Source of the DNA: an uncultured Lachnospiraceae bacterium
Lineage (GTDB): Bacteria > Bacillota > Clostridia > Lachnospirales > Lachnospiraceae
Length of the DNA: 64,000 nucleotides
Assembly (NCBI GenBank): GCA_910588215.1
Contig: CAJUQJ010000004.1
Coordinates: 55,839-119,838, forward strand
Direction: 5' to 3'
Position 1 is the stretch's first letter. The number at the start of each line of letters is the position of its first letter. Positions 18,360 through 27,670 of the stretch are shown one piece after another. The notes under the pieces were generated by a model. That model was not told the DNA's origin. It saw only the letters and a list, made by a program, of their open reading frames with translations, and made no database searches. The position numbers and the translations under genes were made by a program.

Positions 18360-20680
18360 AGAATACAAATTGGATCTGGTATCCGGAATGGGACTTACAG
18401 GATAAGAACGAGGCACGGGCCGTATACTTTCGGAAGGAATTGAAGCTTTCCGAGAGCCCGCGTGCGGCGTCGGTCACAGTCACGGCTGATTCAAGATATA
18501 AATTATACGTCAACGGACAACTTGTGGAAGTTGGCCCGAGTAAGGGAGACCATCAGATATGGTTCTATGATACGCTAGATCTTGCGAAATATCTGCAGAC
18601 AGGTGCAAACGTTGTTGCAGTAATCGTCCTGCGTTATCCGGAAGACAAAACAAAGGGAAACCATAGTATTATCAGAACTTCCGTTCCTGCGTTGTATGTG
18701 AAAGGCGAGTGCTGCGACGCAAAGGGAAACGTGTATTCTCTTTCGGCAGACGATTCGTGGAAATGCCATGTGGACAGACAGTTCCGTATTGTGCGGGAGG
18801 AGGAAGAGTTTGCGCCGCTGATGATTCATGAGGAGGCATATGGAAGCAAAGAAACTTATGGCTGGATGGAGACGGGGTATCAGGATACCGCATGGAAACA
18901 TGCAAAGCCTTATCGGCATCTGGATGTGCATGGGGCGGTCAGCCCGGGCAATCTGTATCCGCGTACGATTCCTTTTCTGTATCGGACAAGGAAGCAGTTT
19001 GCAAAAATAATGGATATTAAATGCTCCGCATCCGGTGAAGCGCAATGGATGGGGATGCTGCGCGGGGATTCGGAGATCACGGTTGCCGCGCACAGCGAGG
19101 AGATCGTAGAGATTGATGCCGGAGAAGAAATGACAGGCTATCTGAGACTCTCGCTTCTGGGCGGAGAGAATGCACGGGTGGAGATTTTGGAGTCGGAAGC
19201 TTATGTACAGAGTGAACACGTGGGTGCAAATCAGATTCCGCTTAAGCTGGACCGCGAAGATAAAGTGAACGGATATTTGGACGGGTATCAGGATATTTAT
19301 CATGTGGCGGGAATGGGAACGAAAGGCGGCTATGAGATATACGAACCGTTCTGGTTTCGTACATTCCGTTTTATCAGGTTAAAGATAACAACCGGTGCAA
19401 GTCCTCTGACGATTCATTCTTTCGATTATGAGGAGACGGGATATCCGCTTAAAGTGGAAACAAGAGTAGAAACTTCGGATGAAAGTCTTTCGGATATATG
19501 GACGATCAGCGAGCGCACGCTCAGAAGATGCATGCATGAAACGTATGAAGATTGTCCCTTCTATGAGCAGCTGCAGTATGCAATGGATTCGAGGCTTCAG
19601 ATCTTGTGTACATACGCAGTGTCGGCGGATGACCGGCTGGCAAGAAAATGTATGGATGATTTCAGGCGTTCGCAGCGTTATGACGGGCTGCTGAACTGCT
19701 GCTATCCGAACTGCAATCCGAACGTTATACCTGGATTCTCTGTTTACTATATCTTGATGCTGTACGATCATATGATGTACTTTGGGGACAAGGAACTGAT
19801 CAGATATCATATGCCGGCGGTAGAAGGTGTGTTAAATTTTTATGAGAGAAATCTCGCGAAAGAAGGTTATGTTACGAAAATAGGGGGCGTGAATTTGGCG
19901 GCTCCGTTCTGGTCGTTCATAGATTGGGCGGAAGAATGGAATTCTACGGTTGGAATGCCCACGGTGGGCTTTGCAGGCCCTGTCACTATGGAAAGCCTGC
20001 TGTATATCATGGGCCTGCAGCATGCGGCAAGACTGGCGGAATATATCGGCAGGGCGGAAATGAGTAAGGAATATAATGCGCGCGCCGAAAGAGTTCAGGA
20101 GGCAGTCCGCAAATACTGCGCGGGCAGAGACGGGATGATCCAGGACGGACCGGGACGGGAAGAATACAGCCAGCATTGTCAGGTATTTGCGCTTTTGACA
20201 GAAACCATAGATACCGAGTCCGGGAAACGGAATCTGTTGGAGACGTTAGAGAACAAAGGAGCCTATGCGCAATGTACGGTCGCTATGCAGTATTATCTTT
20301 TCCGGGCATTGGAGAAAGCGGATCTGTATGAATATACGGATCAATGCTGGGACATATGGAGAAATATGATACGGAATCATGCAACGACCTGTATAGAGGC
20401 GGAGACGTATGCCAGGAGTGAATGTCATGGCTGGGGAGCACTTGCGCTATATGAACTGCCGAGTGTGACGCTTGGTGTCAGGCCGTCGGCACCCGGATAT
20501 CAGGCGATAGAGATCAATCCTATTCCCGGTCTGATTAGGCGTGCCAGAGGACACGTTAAGACACCCCATGGTTTAGTCGATATAGAATGGGAGACAGTGA
20601 ACGGCGGACTTAAGATCACGCATGACTTGCCGGATAGCATAAGACTGACCGTAAACGAAAGGTGGGAGAAGATTTTATGA
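18347..20680 (+). CDS. GH78-like alpha-L-rhamnosidase
   Basis: 777 residues. The N-terminal beta-sandwich opens with WIWYPEWD and YFRKELKL; the central (alpha/alpha)6 barrel contains ETYEDCPFYEQLQYAMDSR, where Glu about 407 is in the position of the GH78 general acid; and a C-terminal beta domain has PSAPGYQAIEINPIPG. No signal peptide, so it acts inside the cell. It should release L-rhamnose from imported rhamnosides such as flavonoid or saponin conjugates. AAGGAG precedes the start, which lies inside the VOC gene, so translation is coupled. Confidence 0.85.
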   Translation: MDFLKNTNWIWYPEWDLQDKNEARAVYFRKELKLSESPRAASVTVTADSRYKLYVNGQLVEVGPSKGDHQIWFYDTLDLAKYLQTGANVVAVIVLRYPEDKTKGNHSIIRTSVPALYVKGECCDAKGNVYSLSADDSWKCHVDRQFRIVREEEEFAPLMIHEEAYGSKETYGWMETGYQDTAWKHAKPYRHLDVHGAVSPGNLYPRTIPFLYRTRKQFAKIMDIKCSASGEAQWMGMLRGDSEITVAAHSEEIVEIDAGEEMTGYLRLSLLGGENARVEILESEAYVQSEHVGANQIPLKLDREDKVNGYLDGYQDIYHVAGMGTKGGYEIYEPFWFRTFRFIRLKITTGASPLTIHSFDYEETGYPLKVETRVETSDESLSDIWTISERTLRRCMHETYEDCPFYEQLQYAMDSRLQILCTYAVSADDRLARKCMDDFRRSQRYDGLLNCCYPNCNPNVIPGFSVYYILMLYDHMMYFGDKELIRYHMPAVEGVLNFYERNLAKEGYVTKIGGVNLAAPFWSFIDWAEEWNSTVGMPTVGFAGPVTMESLLYIMGLQHAARLAEYIGRAEMSKEYNARAERVQEAVRKYCAGRDGMIQDGPGREEYSQHCQVFALLTETIDTESGKRNLLETLENKGAYAQCTVAMQYYLFRALEKADLYEYTDQCWDIWRNMIRNHATTCIEAETYARSECHGWGALALYELPSVTLGVRPSAPGYQAIEINPIPGLIRRARGHVKTPHGLVDIEWETVNGGLKITHDLPDSIRLTVNERWEKIL

Positions 20681-21105
20681 GCGAACCGATTATGAGATTT
20701 CAGATAATTGCCGATGACTCGCAAGTCTCGAATATGGAGGGGCCGTATGGATGCGTTACGATGATCCCCTTTACGGGCAGGGTGGAATCGGAATTATTCA
20801 CCGGGGAGATTCTGCCGGGAGCGACGGATGTACAGGTCGAGAATCCCGCCGGCAGCAGAAATATGTGCGCGAAATATATGTTTCAGGGGACGGATCGGGA
20901 AGGAAACGCGTGTTATCTTTTTGTGGAAAATAACGGCTATTTCACAGCGGCAAACAGAAACGACGCGTTTTTCAATGCCTGTCCCAGGTTTATGACGGAC
21001 AGCCCGGCACTGGGGGCGTATCTGTGCCAGGCAAGATTTCGGTCCGAGGTGCAGTCGGCGGACGACGGGATCGAGATACGGATCTATGATGTGCTTGGTG
21101 AATAG
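20677..21105 (+). CDS. Small DUF3237-like protein
   Basis: 142 residues from ATG 20677, overlapping the rhamnosidase stop as ATGA with GGTGGGAG upstream. The pattern (GPYGCVTMIPFTGRVESELF, GEILPGATDVQ, ARYMF-like ending in YLFVENNGYF) resembles the DUF3237 beta-barrel fold, though I am only moderately sure. Proteins of this kind occur in aromatic and sugar catabolic operons without a firm function. It is the last gene of the operon; the 177-bp gap to the convergent ABC permease shows no strong terminator hairpin. Confidence 0.6.
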   Translation: MSEPIMRFQIIADDSQVSNMEGPYGCVTMIPFTGRVESELFTGEILPGATDVQVENPAGSRNMCAKYMFQGTDREGNACYLFVENNGYFTAANRNDAFFNACPRFMTDSPALGAYLCQARFRSEVQSADDGIEIRIYDVLGE

Positions 21106-21282
21106 AAGTGACGCGCAAAGAATGCGACAGTTTTGGACGATCACTCATATAGCAATTTATATTAGCCGTCTGGCAATTTTTACGATTGATGGAAAAAGAA
21201 ACCGTGTTATGATAATAAGCAGAGCAGACAACGTGGCGGATAGAGCCGCTTATCTGCAGCCTATGGGCGGGATGCCTGGCGC

Positions 21283-23211
21283 TTATGGCAGCACATTTCG
21301 TTTCAGGCTGCGGTAGGCCATCACAATATAGACGGCATAGATCATGAAAAACAGTGCCAGTGTTATGCAGATGATGTTGAGTGGCCGGTAAAAGCCCTCC
21401 GTGACGCCCGGATCCGTGGCATTGCACAGGCTCAGGAGAAAAGGGATACTGACAAACAGAGGCGGAATGGCAGGCATCGCGTAGTAGACCGTAAACTGCA
21501 GGCGCAACGCCCTGTTCATTTCCTGCCGATCCATACCCAGTTTCTTAAGCAGCAGGAACTGCCGCCTGTACCGGTCCGTCTCGGAAAGCTGCTGGATGGT
21601 CAGGATTGTGGCCGTAGTCATGGTGAGGACAAGAGCCAGATAATAAAGCGGAAGGACCAGCATTGCCGTCGAACTTGCATATTCTGCCTGTACCTGCGGC
21701 GCGGTATAGAGCGTAATATGACTATAGAGCTCACGTTCATCCCGGATCTGGCACAGTGCGGTATATTGCTCTTCGCTGACAGGCTCTTTCGTCATGGCAG
21801 CGTACAGATTGTGGCTGACAGGACGGGAGAGGACGGCTTCATCCGGCAGGATGAGGATAAAGTCTGTTCCATTGACATTCCAGAGCCGTTGATTGAGAGT
21901 CTCTGTATGGACACTGCCCGGCTGCAGCGTCGCTCCTCCAATGGCGATCGTCTGCGCACAGGCTGTCACGGCGCTCTTTTGCCAGGGCACGCAGTGAATC
22001 AGATATTTGCCGGGCTCCATGGCAACGTCAGGGTATCCGAGCATGGAGCGCAGGGCGGCGTAGTCGCTGAACTTCATCCATGTATCATAAGGATAGCAGG
22101 GATAATAGTCTGTATTTTCATTAAGATAGTCCGTGATATGGGCGTCTGTTCCCTGATAGATACTGTATGAATGCGCGGCAGTGACGGGGACGGAAGATTC
22201 TATATATGCGATCAAGTCACTGCAGTCTTGCGTAGGGGTTTCCGTGCCGATGAAAATATCGAAACAGGTTTCGGCAGTCTGTCGGCTTTCAAAGATGGCG
22301 CTAAAGATCAGGCCGGATCCCTGGGAGATCAACACGGCGGTAAACAACAGCGCGATCGTGGCCATCACGATCCCCATAGTATTCAACTTGGCGGACAGCG
22401 TGCGGAAGATGAGCAGAGTCTGCCCCTCATATTTGCGCCTGGGCCGCCGGTCAAACCAGGCCGGGACGCCGGAGGAGAAGCTTAAGAAGAAGCCGTACAG
22501 GAACACGATGATGCAGGCGGATCCCAGGATGCCGGTGGGCAGGCTTCTTGTAAGGAGCAGCAATGTTCCGATGATTCCGAAAATGATGGACACGGTAAAA
22601 ATTCTTATCCGCCGGCCGCTCTTCGCAAGGGCGGCATTTTCATTGAGACGGTCATAATAGATCAGATCGTATATTTTCATGGAGTGGATCTTCCGGCGGC
22701 TTCTATACTGCGCAAACAGATAGATGCATGTGAAGTAGACCAGCGTGAGGCCCACTGCCCTGAAGGAAAAGGTAAACGCAAAGGTGTAGGTGATGCCGAA
22801 CAATGCCAGAAGAACAGCGCGCAGTGCCTGGAAGACCAGATTGCCAAGCAGAATGCCAAGCAGTAGAGCAAATACGCCTACGATCAGATTTTCCAGGAAG
22901 AAAAGCCGTGCCACTTGTTTGTTTTCCAGCCCGATCAGGATATAGGTCCCGAATTCCCGGCTGCGCTTGGTGAACATGAAACTTGTGGTGTACTGAACCA
23001 GCCAGCCCATGATACAGACTACCACGATGCTGGCGAGAACGATCGTTACGGGGAGCGATGTCATCAGCGTGGACAATTTCAGGATCTCCGGAGAGAAGAT
23101 CAGGCCGTTAAAGGCGTAAAGCAGGGCAGCTGTTATAATGACCGTGACGAAATAGACCAGGTAATCACTGGTCTGACGTTTTGCGTTGCGCAGGGAGAGC
23201 TTAGATAACAT
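21283..23211 (-). CDS. BceB-like FtsX-family ABC permease (peptide antibiotic sensing/resistance)
   Basis: About 642 residues. The N-terminus LSKLSLRNAKRQTSDYLVYF is the BceB-type opening. About ten membrane helices are split by a large extracytoplasmic domain (roughly residues 310-510) between helices 7 and 8, the arrangement of BceB/VraG-type transporters. The start is uncertain: GTG 23223, GTG 23214 and ATG 23211 all follow AGGAGG (23229-23224). With the ATPase upstream it forms the transporter that senses and removes lipid II-binding peptides, and it signals to the kinase at 24079. Confidence 0.88.
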   Translation of the reverse strand: MLSKLSLRNAKRQTSDYLVYFVTVIITAALLYAFNGLIFSPEILKLSTLMTSLPVTIVLASIVVVCIMGWLVQYTTSFMFTKRSREFGTYILIGLENKQVARLFFLENLIVGVFALLLGILLGNLVFQALRAVLLALFGITYTFAFTFSFRAVGLTLVYFTCIYLFAQYRSRRKIHSMKIYDLIYYDRLNENAALAKSGRRIRIFTVSIIFGIIGTLLLLTRSLPTGILGSACIIVFLYGFFLSFSSGVPAWFDRRPRRKYEGQTLLIFRTLSAKLNTMGIVMATIALLFTAVLISQGSGLIFSAIFESRQTAETCFDIFIGTETPTQDCSDLIAYIESSVPVTAAHSYSIYQGTDAHITDYLNENTDYYPCYPYDTWMKFSDYAALRSMLGYPDVAMEPGKYLIHCVPWQKSAVTACAQTIAIGGATLQPGSVHTETLNQRLWNVNGTDFILILPDEAVLSRPVSHNLYAAMTKEPVSEEQYTALCQIRDERELYSHITLYTAPQVQAEYASSTAMLVLPLYYLALVLTMTTATILTIQQLSETDRYRRQFLLLKKLGMDRQEMNRALRLQFTVYYAMPAIPPLFVSIPFLLSLCNATDPGVTEGFYRPLNIICITLALFFMIYAVYIVMAYRSLKRNVLP

Positions 23212-23959
23212 CACTGATATCACCTCCTAACAGAGCAAGTACATCCAGAATCTCGTGATAGAAGACAGAGCGGTCTCGGCTTCCGCAGATCAATTCATTG
23301 AAAAGGCGGCCGTCTTTGAGAAACAGGATACGGGAGGCATAACTGGCGCTGTAAGCGTCGTGTGTGACCATAAGGATGGTAGCGTGCATGGTCCGGTTCA
23401 TCCGCGTCATGATCTCCAGCAGATTTTTGGACGCCTTGGAATCCAGCGCACCGGTGGGCTCGTCAGCCAGAAGAAGAGACTGGCCTGCCACCATGGCGCG
23501 AGCGCAGGCTGCGCGCTGCTTCTGCCCGCCGGATACCTGATAGGGGAATTTGGGCAGAATATCGGTGATACCCAGTTTCGTTGCAACGTCCCGGACCTTA
23601 TCTTGTACGGACGCAGGTTCCGCGTGCGTCAAAGAGAGCGCGAGGCCGATGTTTTCTTCTATGGTCAGCGTATCGAGCAGATTGAAGTCCTGAAACACGA
23701 ATCCAAGCTTCTCACGTCTGAAACGGGCCAGCTCGGCAGAAGAAAGGTCAGAGATGTCGATACCGTCCAGACAGATCCGCCCGGCACTGATCGTGTCGAT
23801 GGTAGAGATACAATTGAGCAGCGTTGTTTTTCCGCTGCCGGATGCGCCCATAATAGCGATGAACTCACCGTCCTCCACGCGGAAACTGACTCTGCTCAGC
23901 GCTTTGGTGACGTTTACACCGTTACCGTAATACTTTTCGATATTTTCTACTTGCAGCAT
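23201..23959 (-). CDS. BceA-like ABC transporter ATPase
   Basis: 252 residues. Walker A GASGSGKTT, signature VSGGQKQRAACARAM, Walker B LLLADEPTGALDSK and the H-loop MVTHD are present. The DEPTGALDSK form is characteristic of the MacB/BceA/LolD-like group that energises FtsX-type permeases. Ribosome site TAGGAGGTAGC lies before ATG 23959. It overlaps the permease start region. A BceR-type box lies 136 bp upstream. Confidence 0.93.
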   Translation of the reverse strand: MLQVENIEKYYGNGVNVTKALSRVSFRVEDGEFIAIMGASGSGKTTLLNCISTIDTISAGRICLDGIDISDLSSAELARFRREKLGFVFQDFNLLDTLTIEENIGLALSLTHAEPASVQDKVRDVATKLGITDILPKFPYQVSGGQKQRAACARAMVAGQSLLLADEPTGALDSKASKNLLEIMTRMNRTMHATILMVTHDAYSASYASRILFLKDGRLFNELICGSRDRSVFYHEILDVLALLGGDISDVI

Positions 23960-24078
23960 GTGCTACCTCCTATTTTTATTGTAGTCTTTCGACTTCTTCT
24001 TTTCGGTTGCCGAAGGGAATTCGTTATCGCCCATCGGTATATCCAGTATAGAGAAACAGCAAGCAGAAAGGTATCGAA

Positions 24079-25116
24079 TCAGTATGGATTTGTCTTACAG
24101 TTTTGTAAGGTTTCCGACGGCTGTTTAGCCGGAAAAGTGAGGGTCACGGTAGTGCCCTGCTGCTCCCTGGAAGAAATCTGAAGATCGATTTCCAGCAAGG
24201 ATGCCAGTTTGCGGCACAGATAGAGTCCCATGCCGGTGGAACCTCCCCGCAGCCGCCCATTGCTGCCGGTAAATCCTCTGTCGAATACACGGGGCAGTTC
24301 ATGAGCCGGAATGCCGATGCCGTTATCTGAGACAGTCAGCTGCACCTGCCTGCCGCATGGCATGGCACTCAGGAGGACGGAAGGAGAAGAGTTGCTTCGA
24401 TAGCGGGATGCATTCTGCAATAACTGTCCGAGGACGAATACTGCCCATTTCCTGTCGGTGTAGACCGTAAAGTTCAGATTGCCGGTCTCGATCTTCATCT
24501 GGCTTTGGATGAGCAGGGTTTTGTGATTTCCAATAGCCTGGGATACGATGTCGGCCAGATCGGCCTGGCGGATGATACAGTCCCGCTCCGGGCTTTCGGC
24601 CCGCGCGTAGTAAAGAGCGCGTTCCACATGCGCCTCGATCTGAGAAAGCTCCGCGGAGAATTTACGGCGGCTGTCAGGATCCATATGCCGGCAGGTGAGT
24701 TTGGCGGCAGTGATCGGTGTTTTGATCTCATGCACCCAGCTTTCAATGTATTCCCGATATTCCTGCATGGAAGCCTGAGCATCCGAAACGGCGCCGATCA
24801 TCGCTCTGCCGGAACTGCGCATCAGCGCAAAAAGCTTCTGTTCATAGACGGTACGGGGTGGCGGCGCACATTCGCCAAACAGGTATTTCTGATTCAGCCC
24901 CTGCATGAGTGCGGACAGTTCCGACAGCCGCCGTCGGCATTTAAGATATTCGGATATCTGTGTGACGATATAGATAAGAAGCATAAAGAGGAGCAGAAGG
25001 GTGATCACGCCGGAGGAAGTACCGGTTATCCGCAAGAAGAATGCCGCTGCGGCCGTACAGCAGAGCTGTACTATGATCTTACCCAGCCGATCCGATAGAA
25101 ACTCATATATTGTCAT
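24079..25116 (-). CDS. BceS-like intramembrane-sensing histidine kinase
   Basis: 345 residues from ATG 25116, which overlaps the regulator stop as ATGA. Two closely spaced N-terminal helices (about 15-60) with almost no extracellular loop are typical of BceS kinases, which sense through their ABC partner. The H-box is SWVHEIKTPITAAKL, the N-box LLQNASRYR and the G-box VSDNGIGIPAHEL followed by GSTGMGLYLCRKL. Its 3' end contains the BceR-type box for the ABC genes. Confidence 0.9.
   Translation of the reverse strand: MTIYEFLSDRLGKIIVQLCCTAAAAFFLRITGTSSGVITLLLLFMLLIYIVTQISEYLKCRRRLSELSALMQGLNQKYLFGECAPPPRTVYEQKLFALMRSSGRAMIGAVSDAQASMQEYREYIESWVHEIKTPITAAKLTCRHMDPDSRRKFSAELSQIEAHVERALYYARAESPERDCIIRQADLADIVSQAIGNHKTLLIQSQMKIETGNLNFTVYTDRKWAVFVLGQLLQNASRYRSNSSPSVLLSAMPCGRQVQLTVSDNGIGIPAHELPRVFDRGFTGSNGRLRGGSTGMGLYLCRKLASLLEIDLQISSREQQGTTVTLTFPAKQPSETLQNCKTNPY
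24095..24108. promoter_or_regulatory. BceR-type binding box upstream of bceA
   Basis: TTACA-GTTT-TGTAA is a perfect match to the TNACA-N4-TGTAA motif known for Bacillus BceR-family regulators. It lies inside the kinase coding end, 136 bp before the ATPase start, where an activator site for the bceAB promoter is expected. Confidence 0.6.
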
Positions 25117-25778
25117 AGTTGATACCCCATTCCCCGCCGTGTGCGGATGCAGTCCGGCATTCCCAAATCCTTCAGTTTCGTGCGCAGCCTGGTGACGTTC
25201 ACGCTCAAGGTGTTGTCGTCGATATAAATCTGGTTTTCCCACAGCACATCGATCAGATCGGCGCGGGAGACGATCTCCCCGGCATGTGTCATCAGATGTG
25301 CCAGGATCTTAAGCTCGTTACGGGTAAGTTCTTCGCTGCGGCCATTCAGGGAGACAGTGCCCTTCGTCAGACTTAACCGCAGGCCGTTTACCATGAGCAC
25401 GTCGGCTTCTGCTGCGCCGGCGCTGCGGCGGAGCACTGCTTTGATCCGGGCCAGAAGAACGAGTACGTCATAGGGCTTGGTGATATAGTCATCGCCACCC
25501 ATGCTTAAGCCGCGGAATTCGTCTGTGGAGGAATCTCTGCTGGTGACGATGATGATGGGAAGGGTAAAATTCTTGCGGATCTGGGCGCACAGCGCTAGTC
25601 CATCCCGTCCCGGAAGCCCTAAGTCGAGCAGGACAAGGTCGGGGGTACAGTCACGGATCTGTCCTGTCATATCTGTAAAATCTGTGATGGAGACGACCCG
25701 GTAACCTTCGTTTTCCAGAAGAAGAGACAATTCCTCCCGGATCAACGGATCGTCCTCTATGATCATGATCTTCTGCAT
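25113..25778 (-). CDS. BceR-like OmpR/PhoB-family response regulator
   Basis: 221 residues from ATG 25778 (AAGAGGTTGG upstream). The receiver domain has acidic residues IIEDD, phospho-acceptor Asp in LVLLDLGLPGRDG, and Lys in DDYITKPYDV. The C-terminal winged helix has ELTRNELKILAHLMTHAG and the recognition/wing segment YIDDNTLSVNVTRLRTKL. BceR regulators commonly have this domain pair and length. It should activate the ABC genes on antibiotic stress. Confidence 0.92.
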   Translation of the reverse strand: MQKIMIIEDDPLIREELSLLLENEGYRVVSITDFTDMTGQIRDCTPDLVLLDLGLPGRDGLALCAQIRKNFTLPIIIVTSRDSSTDEFRGLSMGGDDYITKPYDVLVLLARIKAVLRRSAGAAEADVLMVNGLRLSLTKGTVSLNGRSEELTRNELKILAHLMTHAGEIVSRADLIDVLWENQIYIDDNTLSVNVTRLRTKLKDLGMPDCIRTRRGMGYQL

Positions 25779-26171
25779 GTCCAACCTCTTTCCGCCTGCA
25801 CCTATCCAGAATGTACATTGCCTACATGGATATGGATGCCGCATACATATTTCCTCAATTAAACTTTAATCCTGCATAAAGTGCCGTATAGGGATCTGGA
25901 AAGGCCCTGGGCAGGAATCTGCTAAGTCGTTTCTATAGGTATACCATTTTGCGATAGGAAAATCAATCGGTAACCTGCCTGAAACCTCGGCTTTATCTGA
26001 CGGATGCCTTACAGCGGGTGCCAGGCAAATTATATTTTTTTATATTTGTAAGACTGCAGGGAGTACTGATATAATAGTAGTATTACATGCAAGACTCACA
26101 GAATCACTGAATGAAATAACTAAGTGGAATCAAGGAACGAAATAACAGAATAACGAAGGGAGTAAGAGCAG
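25779..26171. other. Divergent intergenic region, 393 bp
   Basis: This gap separates the two-component operon (minus) from the esterase/nucleoside operon (plus). A plus-strand promoter is seen near 26046-26075. TGCCTG at 25976 and CAGGCA at 26022 could pair as a weak hairpin. No gene is supported. Confidence 0.5.
26046..26075 (+). promoter_or_regulatory. Candidate promoter for the esterase gene
   Basis: TTGTAA (26046-26051), an 18-bp spacer and a perfect TATAAT (26070-26075), about 97 bp before ATG 26172. Confidence 0.5.
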
Positions 26172-27512
26172 ATGAGTACAGTTGTCACGACCAGAAAAGG
26201 AAAGATTAAAGGATGTGCTGAAAACGGATGCCTTGTATTCAAAGGCATACCCTACGCAAAACCGCCGGTGGGTGAACTTCGCTGGCGGGCACCCCAGGAG
26301 ACGGAGAGCTGGGAGGGCACCTATGAGGCGGTGCGGTTTTCCGATAAGGCGGTGCAGGGAGATCAGAACGTGGGATTCTATGGCAAAGAATTCTATGCAG
26401 ATCCGGCGTATGACGTGGGGATCAGTGAGGATTGTCTGTACCTGAATATCTGGGCGCCGGAAGAAGCGGTGGGAGAAGATGCGAAGGCGGGCCTGCCGGT
26501 GGCGTTCTGGATTCACGGAGGCGCATTTATGAGCGGGTACGGAAGCGAGCAGGAGTTTGACGGTGCGGCTTACGCGAAACGGGGTGTGATCCTTGTTACC
26601 ATCAACTATCGTCTGAATATCTACGGCTTTCTGGCGCATCCCTGGCTGAGCAAGGAGAGTGATAAGGGTGTATCCGGGAACTATGGCATATTGGATCAGA
26701 TTGCCGCATTGAAGTGGGTCTTCGAGAACATAGAGGCCTTCGGTGGTGAGCCCGGCAATATTACAATCTTCGGTCAGTCGGCCGGTGCGATGAGCGTGCA
26801 GACGCTTCTGTCTTCGGAGCTGACCGGGAATATGATCGCCAAGGCGATACTGCAGAGCGGCGGAAGCTACGGGAACGGTATCCACCGTGACATGCCACTG
26901 CAGGAAGCGGAAGAATACGGCGAGAGATTTGCTGGTCTGACAGGTGCCAAAGATCTGGATGAACTTCGCGCCATGTCCACTCAGGAACTGGAGAAGCCCT
27001 TTGGACAGATGATGGAAGAAGCGTTTACGTCCGGTAAAGGCCTTTTCCTCGTTCCCAATATAGATGACTACGTGTTGAAGCAGGGCTATAATCATATCAT
27101 AGAGGACAAAAAGCTGAAACATATTCCTTATTTAATCGGTAGCACGAAGAACGATATCATGGTGACGAAGGAACAGCTGGCGGCAGGCGAGAAGGGAACC
27201 CTGTATGAGGGCTGCATGGCGTTTGGCCATAAGATGGAGCAGCTTTGGAACGAGCCTTCCTATGTCTACTACTTTTCCAGACAGATGCCGGGAGATGAAG
27301 AGGGCGCCTTCCACTCCGCGGAATTGTGGTATGTATTCGGCACCGTGAAGCGGTGCTGGCGGCCGCTGACGGAGGCGGATGAGCAGCTGAGTGACCGGAT
27401 GCTGGATTACTGGACCAATTTTATGAAGAAGGGCAATCCCAACGGGGACGGGCTGCCGGAATGGCGCGCGTGCAGCGAGGCGGATCCTTTCGTCATGGAA
27501 TTTGATGTGTAG
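26172..27512 (+). CDS. Type-B carboxylesterase family hydrolase (second copy)
   Basis: 446 residues. It shows the GIPYAKPPVGELRWRAPQ opening, oxyanion HGGAFMSGYG, nucleophile elbow FGQSAGAMS (Ser about 203), and His in EGAFHSAELWYVFGT with the C-terminal SDRMLDYWTNFMKKGNPN motif of the family. The acid is likely in IGSTKNDIMV. It is about 50 residues shorter than the esterase at 15025 and not a recent duplicate. No signal peptide. The substrate is unknown; it precedes nucleoside genes but may be independent, with 158 bp to udp. Confidence 0.88.
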   Translation: MSTVVTTRKGKIKGCAENGCLVFKGIPYAKPPVGELRWRAPQETESWEGTYEAVRFSDKAVQGDQNVGFYGKEFYADPAYDVGISEDCLYLNIWAPEEAVGEDAKAGLPVAFWIHGGAFMSGYGSEQEFDGAAYAKRGVILVTINYRLNIYGFLAHPWLSKESDKGVSGNYGILDQIAALKWVFENIEAFGGEPGNITIFGQSAGAMSVQTLLSSELTGNMIAKAILQSGGSYGNGIHRDMPLQEAEEYGERFAGLTGAKDLDELRAMSTQELEKPFGQMMEEAFTSGKGLFLVPNIDDYVLKQGYNHIIEDKKLKHIPYLIGSTKNDIMVTKEQLAAGEKGTLYEGCMAFGHKMEQLWNEPSYVYYFSRQMPGDEEGAFHSAELWYVFGTVKRCWRPLTEADEQLSDRMLDYWTNFMKKGNPNGDGLPEWRACSEADPFVMEFDV

Positions 27513-27608
27513 AAGTGCGATGAGAGATTACAAACAGGTTTGCGAGAGAGTAAGAGAGACTGTCTAAGGAAACAGGAGTAAAGGTTGAATAAATTCTCTG
27601 ATGAGTAA

Positions 27609-27627
27609 TTTAGTTCAACAAACTAAA
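27609..27627. promoter_or_regulatory. Palindromic operator candidate before udp
   Basis: TTTAGT-TCAACAA-ACTAAA is a perfect 6-bp inverted repeat with a 7-bp spacer, 43 bp before the udp start. Half-sites and layout resemble the TTAGTT/AACTAA boxes of ROK-family regulators such as XylR. No ROK gene is in the window. Confidence 0.4.
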
Positions 27628-27670
27628 CAAGTTCAGTTAGAATTTGTGACGCTTCAGAATGGAGGAAAAC

